Below, piece by piece: positions 1 through 5,068 of a stretch of DNA of 8,175 nt. The notes below the pieces were generated by a model that was not told where the DNA came from, made no database searches, and saw only the letters and a program-made list of their open reading frames with translations. Positions within the stretch are counted from its first letter, which is position 1, and every line of letters starts with the position of its first letter. The stretch is from Bacilli bacterium (GTDB lineage: Bacteria; Bacillota_I; Bacilli_A; RF39; UBA660): assembly GCA_900772435.1 (NCBI GenBank), contig CAAHEM010000090.1:1-8175 (forward strand), in the 5' to 3' direction. Both the position numbers and the translations under genes were made by a program.

Positions 1-517
1 CTACTAAATCAGCTTTTTTCATTGAAGAAGTAACTTCGATTCCTTTTTCAGCACAAGCAGCTTTTAATTCAGCTACTGTTAATTTAGAGTAATCAGTTTT
101 AGCTTCTACAGTTTTTTCAACTTTTGATTCTACTTCTTTAGCTTCTTTTTTTGGAGCTTTTCCTTCTAAAGCATCTTTAGAAAGTTTAACTAATTTAGTG
201 AATTCTTCTGGAGCGAATATAGCAAGTTCACTTAACATTTTTCTATTGATTTCGATATTAGCTTTCTTAAGTCCATTAATGAATTTAGAATATACTATAT
301 CGTTAGCTCTACAAGCTGCGTTAATTCTTGTAATCCATAATTTTCTGAAGTCGTTAGCTCTTTTCTTTCTATCATTAAAGCTGTAAGCTCCACTATGGAA
401 TAATTGTTCTTGAGCAGTCTTGTATAATCTATGTTTACTTCCAAAATATCCTTTAGCTCTTTTTAATACTTTTCTTCTTCTATTTTTAGAAACATTTCCG
501 CCTTTAACTCTTGCCAT
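1..517 (-). CDS. rplT: 50S ribosomal protein L20 with a C-terminal SAP/HeH-like extension, 3' end cut by the window edge
   Basis: L20 binds 23S rRNA early in large-subunit assembly and, in Bacillota, represses its own operon. Residues 1-117 are a full L20: MARVKGG start, arginine/lysine-rich N-terminal helix ([20 protein letters not shown]), [11 protein letters not shown] at 58-68, and [11 protein letters not shown] at 89-99. L20 normally ends near residue 118. Here the frame stays open to at least residue 172, where the window ends. Residues 118-141 are a Lys/Glu/Ala-rich linker. Residues 143-172 ([18 protein letters not shown], then KKADLV) look like the helix-turn-helix start of a SAP/HeH or Rho-N-type nucleic-acid-binding fold. 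The ATG at 517 has an AAGGAGG Shine-Dalgarno and lies 13 nt after the rpmI stop, as the last visible gene of infC-rpmI-rplT. L20 identity is certain; the name of the extension is inferred from its pattern. Confidence 0.97.
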   Translation of the reverse strand, partial: MARVKGGNVSKNRRRKVLKRAKGYFGSKHRLYKTAQEQLFHSGAYSFNDRKKRANDFRKLWITRINAACRANDIVYSKFINGLKKANIEINRKMLSELAIFAPEEFTKLVKLSKDALEGKAPKKEAKEVESKVEKTVEAKTDYSKLTVAELKAACAEKGIEVTSSMKKADLV

Positions 518-530
518 TTATAACCCCTCC

Positions 531-722
531 TTACTTAACAAGTCCTCTATATCTTTTAGCATCTCCGCTACTTAATACAGAACCCTTTCTTGATTTTCTA
601 TTGAAATCTGTTGATTTCTTTCCACTATTGTGATTAGCTCCTACATGTCCGATTTTTGTTGAACCAGAGTTTCTTACTTTGATTTTTTTACTGATTCCAC
701 CGTGTGATTTCATCTTTGGCAT
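531..722 (-). CDS. rpmI: 50S ribosomal protein L35
   Basis: Small basic protein of the large ribosomal subunit, 63 residues, close to the usual 64-66. It has the typical MPKMKSHGG start, a Lys/Arg/Gly/Ser-rich body and the family ending around SSGDAKRYRGLVK. It sits between infC (16 nt upstream) and rplT (13 nt downstream), the standard order in bacteria. The ATG at 722 is preceded by AAAGGAAG at a workable spacing. Expression should follow the infC leader attenuator, since no separate promoter is visible in the short gaps. Nothing odd in the protein. Confidence 0.97.
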   Translation of the reverse strand: MPKMKSHGGISKKIKVRNSGSTKIGHVGANHNSGKKSTDFNRKSRKGSVLSSGDAKRYRGLVK

Positions 723-738
723 ATTTAATTCTTCCTTT

Positions 739-1260
739 CTACTTTTTTGGTGTTAAGAATAGTTGCATACTTCTACCTTCCATTTTTGGCATTTGTTCTA
801 TGTCTGCAACATCATTTAATCTTTCTGCAAACTTCATTATTATGTCGCGTCCTAATTCTGGATGAGCCATTTGTCTTCCTTTGAATCTTACTGCAACTTT
901 AATCTTATGACCTTTTTCAATATATGCTTTCGCATTTCTTAATTTTGTTTCAAAATCTCCAACATCGATAGTTACGCTTAAACGATACTCTTTAGTTTCA
1001 AGATTTTGTTCTCTTTGCTTTTTCTTTGCTTCCTTTTCTCTTTTTTGTTTTTCATAACGATACTTATTATAATCAATTATTTTACAAACTGGATTTTTAG
1101 GATCGTTATTTAATAAAACTAAATCAAGGCCAGCATATTTAGCAAGTGTCATGGCATCACTAATTTTTTTGATACCCATTTTTTCTCCATTAGGTCCAAT
1201 TACCATAACGTTTTGAAAAGTTATTTGTTCATTAATTTGAACTTCGTTTTGCTTAGCTAT
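739..1260 (-). CDS. infC: Translation initiation factor IF-3, probably starting at an AUA codon
   Basis: IF-3 binds the 30S subunit, prevents premature 50S joining and checks the start codon and initiator tRNA. The product from 1260 is 173 residues, normal for the family. The N-domain begins NEVQINEQITFQNV (5-18). A lysine-rich linker helix covers about 68-90. The C-domain has VAVRFKGRQMAHPELG (122-137) and the signature PKMEGRSM (158-165). Start choice: a GGAGGTG Shine-Dalgarno at 1273-1267 is followed by TTAGCA and then ATA at 1260-1258, giving a family-typical N-terminus. The in-frame ATG at 1275 overlaps the Shine-Dalgarno itself. The in-frame GTG at 1311 lies inside the attenuator hairpin, so both are unlikely. 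infC is known for rare start codons (AUU in E. coli) that let IF-3 repress itself; the AUA here fits that but is inferred. It is the first gene of the operon and ends in TAG. Confidence 0.95.
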   Translation of the reverse strand: MAKQNEVQINEQITFQNVMVIGPNGEKMGIKKISDAMTLAKYAGLDLVLLNNDPKNPVCKIIDYNKYRYEKQKREKEAKKKQREQNLETKEYRLSVTIDVGDFETKLRNAKAYIEKGHKIKVAVRFKGRQMAHPELGRDIIMKFAERLNDVADIEQMPKMEGRSMQLFLTPKK

Positions 1261-1286
1261 TGCTAACACCTCCATATTATTATTTG

Positions 1287-1320
1287 AAAAAAAGTGGACA
1301 TGAGAGTCCACTTTAAAAAA
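1287..1320 (-). terminator. Attenuator hairpin in front of infC
   Basis: The nine-base-pair stem AAAGTGGAC/GTCCACTTT has a TCTCAT loop and a run of T's directly after it on the minus strand: an intrinsic terminator 5' of the gene rather than 3'. Its 5' arm is also complementary to the start of the leader, so termination is probably conditional. It ends 13 nt before the infC Shine-Dalgarno. Confidence 0.88.
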
Positions 1321-1402
1321 ACGTATTCTTACAAATAAGCTTTTGTACCAATGTATCTATACATCTGGTGAAGAGTGGCTCTCTTTCTTTCTTTTTCAAC
1401 AA
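1287..1402 (-). promoter_or_regulatory. L20-type leader RNA (autoregulatory attenuator) of infC-rpmI-rplT
   Basis: The untranslated leader between the infC promoter and its Shine-Dalgarno can fold two ways. Terminating form: the 1314-1306 arm pairs with 1299-1291 and is followed by U's. Antiterminating form: GAGAGCCACT at 1383-1374 pairs with AGTGGACTCTC at 1312-1302, ten base pairs with one bulged A (1307), which takes away the terminator's 5' arm. Between them lie a hairpin, ACCA (1369-1366) with UGGU (1350-1347) continuing as AUGUA/UACAU around a UAGA loop, and a weaker ACAAA/UUUGU hairpin (1346-1331). In Bacillus subtilis, L20 binds the infC leader and causes premature termination. Location, gene order and the switch-like pairing support the same mechanism here. 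The L20 contact site itself was not identified. Confidence 0.85.
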
Positions 1403-1407
1403 TGTTG

Positions 1408-1436
1408 ATTATATATTAATATTATTATTTTGTCAA
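1408..1436 (-). promoter_or_regulatory. Sigma-A promoter of the infC operon
   Basis: TTGACA at 1436-1431 and TATAAT at 1413-1408, both exact consensus, with a 17-bp spacer. Transcription should begin around 1403-1400, giving a leader of about 140 nt before infC. The upstream DNA (1437-1470) is very A/T-rich and could act as an UP element. This is the strongest promoter in the window, as expected for ribosomal genes. Confidence 0.92.
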
Positions 1437-1508
1437 GAAATTATTATTATTTTGTGATATTTAAGATATAAAATACATTGTTTTAATTATAATAAAGAGA
1501 TTTTTACT

Positions 1509-1532
1509 AAAAAAAGCACCATAAAGGTGCTT
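1509..1532 (-). terminator. Intrinsic terminator of proS
   Basis: Seven-base-pair stem AAGCACC/GGTGCTT with a TTTAT loop, followed by five T's on the minus strand. It lies about 120 nt past the proS stop and just upstream of the infC promoter, insulating the two transcription units. Confidence 0.88.
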
Positions 1533-1652
1533 ATTAACATCGTAATCGTTAACAGTTTTTAGTCTATACTTACCACCTACCTTATACATTCATTATATTT
1601 GTTAAATGTGAAAATTAGGTGTAATTAGTATTAAAACTTTGTAACTTTACAA
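1533..1652 (-). other. Long 3' untranslated stretch after proS, no gene seen
   Basis: About 120 nt between the proS stop and its terminator. I found no ORF with a convincing ribosome binding site and no tRNA-like cloverleaf. It holds a short inverted repeat TTGTAA-CT-TTACAA (1639-1652) flush with the stop codon, a direct repeat of AATTAGTATT (1623-1632 and 1651-1660), and a weak TTAAC/GTTAA inverted repeat (1534-1552). All are AT-rich and could be chance. Confidence 0.5.
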
Positions 1653-3074
1653 TTAGTATTGTATACCCCAAACTACATTATGTTTTGCTTTCTTACCACA
1701 CACTACACATACTTCATCTTCGTAGTCTTTTGTTTCAATTATACATCTAGATTTAGTGCCTTTTATTTCTTTCATTTTAAGTTCGCAGTCTAAGTCTCCA
1801 CACCAATGTGCTTTTACAAATCCTGGGTGTGTATTCATAATTTCTTCTACATCTTTTAATGTTTTAGCTTCGTATGTTCTGTTTTTCATATTTTCAAGTG
1901 CTTTATTATATAAATTTTCTTGTATATCAGTTAATAATTTTTGAACATTCTTAAGTACTTCATTTACATCTACTAGTTCTTTTTCACTTGTATCTCTTCT
2001 TACTAATGTTACTTTATTATTTTCTAAGTCTCTTGGTCCAACTTCTATTCTTACTGGAATACCATTAACTTCTGCTTCAGCAAATTTGAATCCCGCACTC
2101 TTATCAGATGCATCTATGTAAGAAGAAATATTATTCTTACGTAATTCGTCATTTATTTTGTTACATACACTAAGTAATTCATCATTCATTTTAATTGGAA
2201 CAATACATACTTGATTTGGAGCTATTCTTGGTGGCAATACTAACCCTTTATCATCTCCATGAGCCATTATAATAGCACCTATCATTCTAGTACTTGCTCC
2301 CCATGATGTTTGATAACAATAATCAAATTTATTATCTTTATTTACAAATTTAACATCATATGCCTTAGAGAATTTTTGTCCAAAGTAGTGACTTGTTGCT
2401 GATTGAAGGCATACTCCATTTTGCATCATTGCTTCTACTGTTAGAGTGTATTCAGCTCCTGCAAATTTTTCTTTTTCTGTTTTTCTTCCTGTTACTACTG
2501 GTATAGCTAAATATTCTTCAAAGAATCTTTTATATACATTTAGCATTCTATCAGTTTCTTCCATAGCTTCCTTTTCAGTAGCATGAACTGTATGTCCTTC
2601 TTGCCATAAGAATTCTCTACTTCTTAAAAATGGTCTTGTTTCTTTTTCCCATCTTATAACACTACACCATTGATTATATAATTTTGGTAAATCTCTATAT
2701 GTTTTTACAATATTTTTATAATAGTCGCAGAATAAAGATTCACTAGTTGGTCGGAATGCTAATCTTTCTTCTAATTTATTGCTTCCACCTTCTGTTACCC
2801 ATGCTACTTCAGGAGCAAATCCTTCTACAAGTTCTCCTTCTTTTTTAAGTAAGTTTTCTGGTATCATAACTGGTAAGTATACATTTTGATGTCCATATTC
2901 TTTGAACATTGCATCCATTTCTTTTTTGATATTTTCCCATATAGCATATCCATTTGGTTCAAATATAATAAATCCTTTAACATTTGAATATCTTGATAAA
3001 TGAGCTGCAGCTACTACATCAGTATACCATGCTGCGAAGTCTTTACTTCTTTCAGTTATTTTTTCGTTTTTCAT
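1653..3074 (-). CDS. proS: Prolyl-tRNA synthetase, archaeal/eukaryotic-type (short form without the editing insertion)
   Basis: Class II aminoacyl-tRNA synthetase that joins proline to tRNA-Pro in the cytoplasm. The 473 residues match the archaeal/eukaryotic-type enzyme found in scattered bacteria (clostridia, mycoplasmas, Borrelia), not the roughly 570-residue bacterial type with an inserted editing domain. Visible: motif 1 region around 38-72 (FEPNGYAIWENI, YLPVMIP); the FRPTSE element at 108-113; motif 2 at 141-161 (RWEKETRPFLRSREFLWQEG); motif 3 around 259-282 (GASTRMIGAIIMAHGDDKG); the anticodon-binding domain about 286-385; and a C-terminal domain with four likely zinc-binding cysteines (C425, C430, C456, C459) ending in the family's terminal tyrosine (IQY). 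The ATG at 3074 follows GGGAGG with a 6-nt gap. The gene is monocistronic: T-box in front, terminator behind. Confidence 0.97.
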   Translation of the reverse strand: MKNEKITERSKDFAAWYTDVVAAAHLSRYSNVKGFIIFEPNGYAIWENIKKEMDAMFKEYGHQNVYLPVMIPENLLKKEGELVEGFAPEVAWVTEGGSNKLEERLAFRPTSESLFCDYYKNIVKTYRDLPKLYNQWCSVIRWEKETRPFLRSREFLWQEGHTVHATEKEAMEETDRMLNVYKRFFEEYLAIPVVTGRKTEKEKFAGAEYTLTVEAMMQNGVCLQSATSHYFGQKFSKAYDVKFVNKDNKFDYCYQTSWGASTRMIGAIIMAHGDDKGLVLPPRIAPNQVCIVPIKMNDELLSVCNKINDELRKNNISSYIDASDKSAGFKFAEAEVNGIPVRIEVGPRDLENNKVTLVRRDTSEKELVDVNEVLKNVQKLLTDIQENLYNKALENMKNRTYEAKTLKDVEEIMNTHPGFVKAHWCGDLDCELKMKEIKGTKSRCIIETKDYEDEVCVVCGKKAKHNVVWGIQY

Positions 3075-3090
3075 TTCATTCCTCCCTAAA

Positions 3091-3277
3091 ATAAAAAGGA
3101 TGGTAACTAAGGAGTCTATTAGACGGTACCATCCTTTATTTATCTTTCTTTTTTAACGACTTTTTAAGCCGATTTTGCATATATTAGAGGTAGGAGTAAT
3201 TAAATATATTATCTAGTTTCCACTATCCTAGAATCACTGTAAAAAGGGATTTAATGACATTCCTCTTGCAAATTCAT
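3091..3277 (-). promoter_or_regulatory. Proline-specific T-box riboswitch of proS
   Basis: T-box leaders bind uncharged tRNA, which stabilises an antiterminator and lets transcription continue. Stem I base: TTTGCA (3272-3267) pairs with TGCAAA (3179-3174), and AGAGG (3266-3262) with CCTCT (3190-3186). Just before the latter 3' strand is CCU followed by A (3194-3191), in the specifier position, a proline codon. The distal part of stem I has a TCTAG/CTAGA helix. Stem III: CGGCTT/AAGTCG (3171-3157). Antiterminator: AAGGA (3136-3132), bulge UGGUACC (3131-3125), GTCT/AGAC hairpin, TCCTT (3113-3109). The UGGU of the bulge fits an ACCA acceptor end, as expected for tRNA-Pro with A73. Competing terminator: AAAGGATGGTA (3137-3127) with TACCATCCTTT (3105-3095) plus U's. 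The specifier matches the downstream enzyme. Confidence 0.96.
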
Positions 3278-3283
3278 GAAAAG

Positions 3284-3312
3284 ATTATAACACAAATTAT
3301 TTTAATAATCAA
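3284..3312 (-). promoter_or_regulatory. Sigma-A promoter of the proS T-box transcript
   Basis: TTGATT at 3312-3307 (four of six consensus bases) and a perfect TATAAT at 3289-3284, with a 17-bp spacer. The predicted start near A3277 falls a few bases before the first strand of T-box stem I, which supports the placement. Confidence 0.85.
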
Positions 3313-3320
3313 TTAATTTG

Positions 3321-3339
3321 TTTACACATTATATGTAAA
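3321..3339. repeat. Inverted repeat TTTACA-N7-TGTAAA between divergent promoters
   Basis: Six-base perfect arms with a 7-bp spacer, nine bp upstream of the proS -35 and in the gap shared with the divergent mscS promoter. The form is like an operator for a dimeric regulator, but such repeats arise readily in AT-rich DNA, and no known operator was recognised. Confidence 0.3.
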
Positions 3340-3366
3340 ATTTCAAAAAAACTCTTTTAATTCCTT

Positions 3367-3378
3367 AAAGTTAACTTT
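3367..3378. repeat. 12-bp perfect palindrome AAAGTTAACTTT at the mscS promoter
   Basis: An uninterrupted palindrome that overlaps the position expected for the -35 box of the mscS promoter and lies seven bp before its extended -10. It could be a repressor site, or chance in AT-rich DNA. No regulator is encoded next to it. Confidence 0.35.
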
Positions 3379-3384
3379 CATATA

Positions 3385-3393
3385 TGTTATATT
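3385..3393 (+). promoter_or_regulatory. Extended -10 promoter of the mscS-like gene
   Basis: TG at 3385-3386, one base, then TATATT at 3388-3393. The matching -35 (TTAAAG, 3365-3370) is poor, typical of extended -10 promoters. The predicted start near 3400 coincides with a small hairpin, ACCTG (3400-3404) with CAGGT (3413-3417), which would form the very 5' end of the mRNA just before the ribosome binding site. Confidence 0.6.
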
Positions 3394-3432
3394 AGTTTAA
3401 CCTGCTCTTTTTCAGGTGGAAAGGATGATAAT

Positions 3433-4311
3433 ATGAAATATCTAGATAAATTAGTCTTATATTTATCAAATTTTACTTCTTTAAGTAACAAATATGTCAT
3501 GTCAATATGCCAATCATTAATAGTGGTATTCATAATAAAAATACTATCTAAATCTTTTGAAATATTGAATAATAAATTTAATACTGATGATAAGAAAAAA
3601 TATATTCTTAATAAAAGAGTTAGATTAATATGTAGTATTATCATGATTTTTTGTTTGATTTTAGTATGGCAAGATTATTTTAAGGATTTATTAACTTTAA
3701 TTAGTGTTGTAAGTGCTGCTTTAACTTTAGCAGTAAGAGATATTGTTGTAAACTTTTTCTCTGGTGTTTATATAAAGGTTGCTAAGCCTTTTAAAGTTGA
3801 AGATAGAATTTCTATTGGTAATTATATTGGAGATGTTATTAATATTAGTATTTTATCTTTTGAAATATTAGAAGTAAGAGGAGAAGAAAATGCAGAACAA
3901 AGTACTGGTATCATTATTCAAGTACCTGCATCTAAAATTTTTACTGAATATTTAAAAAACTATTCTAAAGCATTTAAATACGTATGGAAAGAGATGTCTA
4001 TAAAAGTTCCTATTGATAGTAATGTTGCTAAAGTAAAAAAAGAGTTATATAGAATTATTAGAAGTAATCAAGTCGTTTCTTCTATTCCAAATAAAATGGA
4101 AAGACAACTTGATAATGCTGCTGGTGAATATAGAATTTATTATAATAAGTTAGATCCAATCGTTTACACTGAAATAATTGATAATTATGTTTTACTTACT
4201 ATTAGATTTTTGGTACATCCTAAAAAGGTTCGTAATGTAGAAAATGAAATTTGGAATCAAGTACTTAATTCAGTTAATAATGGTAAAATTAAACTATATT
4301 CTATAGAATAA
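3433..4311 (+). CDS. MscS-family small-conductance mechanosensitive channel
   Basis: Membrane channel that opens on membrane tension to release solutes during hypo-osmotic shock. 292 residues, similar to E. coli MscS (286). Hydrophobic segments lie at about 21-41, 63-84 and 87-115. The third is the pore helix, with the family pattern AALTLAVRDIVVNFFSGVYI (95-114) followed by KVAKPFKVEDRISIGNYIGDV (115-135), matching the MscS pore-to-beta-domain junction. Residues 136-292 form the cytoplasmic vestibule domain, with QVPASKI in the place of the usual V-P-N turn. The TM3 pore helix is less Gly/Ala-rich than in E. coli MscS and carries Arg102, so gating may differ; it may be better called MscS-like than MscS. 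The ATG at 3433 follows AAAGGA (3420-3425). It is a single gene on the plus strand, facing the YtxH-like gene across a shared terminator. Confidence 0.9.
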   Translation: MKYLDKLVLYLSNFTSLSNKYVMSICQSLIVVFIIKILSKSFEILNNKFNTDDKKKYILNKRVRLICSIIMIFCLILVWQDYFKDLLTLISVVSAALTLAVRDIVVNFFSGVYIKVAKPFKVEDRISIGNYIGDVINISILSFEILEVRGEENAEQSTGIIIQVPASKIFTEYLKNYSKAFKYVWKEMSIKVPIDSNVAKVKKELYRIIRSNQVVSSIPNKMERQLDNAAGEYRIYYNKLDPIVYTEIIDNYVLLTIRFLVHPKKVRNVENEIWNQVLNSVNNGKIKLYSIE

Positions 4312-4338
4312 AAAAATATTGCTTAACGCAATATTTTT
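4312..4338. terminator. Bidirectional terminator between the mscS-like and ytxH-like genes
   Basis: Eleven-base-pair stem AAAAATATTGC/GCAATATTTTT with a TTAAC loop, starting right after the mscS TAA and ending seven bp before the stop of the convergent gene. The A/T arms give a T-tract on either strand, so it should end transcription from both sides. Confidence 0.9.
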
Positions 4339-4345
4339 ATTTTAA

Positions 4346-4777
4346 TTATTTATTCTTTTTAGAAGCTTTAGTATCTTCTTCTAATTTAGCTTGAATTTCT
4401 TTAACTACTTTTAATGCTTGTTTTCTTACTTCATCAGCGGCTTTTTCTACTACTGGAGTACTTTTTTCAATAGCATATTTATAAAGTTCTTCTGCTTTTT
4501 CTTTGATTTTTTGAGCTTGTTCTAAGGCTAAATCTTTTGCTTTTTCTTTATCTAAAGTAGCTAGTTCAGCTTGAAGTGTTTCAGCTTTGAATAATAATTC
4601 ATCTTTTACTTCATCTAAGTCTACTTCTCTTAATCTATCAAGAAGTTCATCTACTTTCTTTTTTAATACTTTTCTTGTATTAGTTCCTTTGTCTGGAGCA
4701 AATAATAATCCAAGTCCTGCTCCGATAGCTAAGCCACCTATAAATTTTCCAAATCCACCTTTATTTTCTCTACTCAT
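4346..4777 (-). CDS. YtxH-like membrane-anchored coiled-coil protein
   Basis: 143 residues. The N-terminus has the YtxH-family pattern: a short hydrophobic, glycine-spaced segment (GGFGKFIGGLAIGAGLGLLF) ending in FAPDKG, then a long charged helical region (about 30-135) rich in Lys, Glu, Ala and Leu and lysine-rich at the end (KASKKNK). It is probably held in the membrane by the glycine segment with the helix in the cytoplasm. YtxH in Bacillus subtilis is a general stress protein of unknown molecular role. Start: three in-frame ATGs lie close together (4786, 4783, 4777). Only the one at 4777 has proper spacing (9 nt) from the GAGG at 4790-4787, giving MSRENKGG. It overlaps the end of the upstream gene by 8 nt, so translation is likely coupled. 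Last gene of the operon. Confidence 0.85.
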   Translation of the reverse strand: MSRENKGGFGKFIGGLAIGAGLGLLFAPDKGTNTRKVLKKKVDELLDRLREVDLDEVKDELLFKAETLQAELATLDKEKAKDLALEQAQKIKEKAEELYKYAIEKSTPVVEKAADEVRKQALKVVKEIQAKLEEDTKASKKNK

Positions 4778-5066
4778 CGTCATCATCCTCTACTTTCTTA
4801 ATTTTTCTTTTTTTAAATATTTTATTAATTGCACCTGATACGAAATTTATAACTGTATCGCTTACCATTGATACTCTATCAGTTGCGAAGTCTATGATAT
4901 TAAATAGTTTATCTAGCGATTTTGCTTTATCTGATAAATCTTCTAATATATCATCTACTTTGTTCATTGTAAGTATTAATCTAATGCCAATAATTATTGC
5001 TACTACTAATAATACAATTAATAATAAGTATATTACTATAGGTAGTGCTTCACTTAGAAATTCCAT
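4770..5066 (-). CDS. One-TM protein resembling YtxG (DUF948-like), short form
   Basis: 98 residues. One membrane segment spans about 8-33 (ALPIVIYLLLIVLLVVAIII and on to RLIL), followed by an amphipathic helical stretch (36-85: MNKVDDILEDLSDKAKSLDK) and a basic-then-acidic tail (KKRKIKK, then VEDDDDE). One N-terminal TM followed by a helical rod, placed directly before a YtxH-like gene, is the arrangement of ytxG-ytxH in Bacillus. B. subtilis YtxG is longer, so this is a tentative family match. The ATG at 5066 has AAGGAGG (5080-5074) and starts 2 nt after the stop of the upstream gene. It ends in TAG, overlapping the ytxH-like start. The acidic tail codons double as the Shine-Dalgarno of the next gene. 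Confidence 0.72.
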   Translation of the reverse strand: MEFLSEALPIVIYLLLIVLLVVAIIIGIRLILTMNKVDDILEDLSDKAKSLDKLFNIIDFATDRVSMVSDTVINFVSGAINKIFKKRKIKKVEDDDDE

Positions 5067-5068
5067 TT

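Noticed and set aside
198..386. Plus-strand 62-residue hydrophobic ORF
   Set aside because: Antisense shadow of rplT. The hydrophobicity comes from reading Lys/Asn/Asp-rich codons backwards.
1261..1311. Longer infC reading frame from GTG 1311 (MDSHVHFF...)
   Set aside because: The start lies inside the attenuator hairpin with no Shine-Dalgarno, and the extra residues are not IF-3-like.
1533..1652. Possible tRNA gene after proS
   Set aside because: No acceptor stem, T-arm GTTCRA motif or CCA end can be placed.
3387..3644. Minus-strand 85-residue ORF
   Set aside because: Antisense to the mscS-like gene and its promoter; no ribosome binding site or family features.
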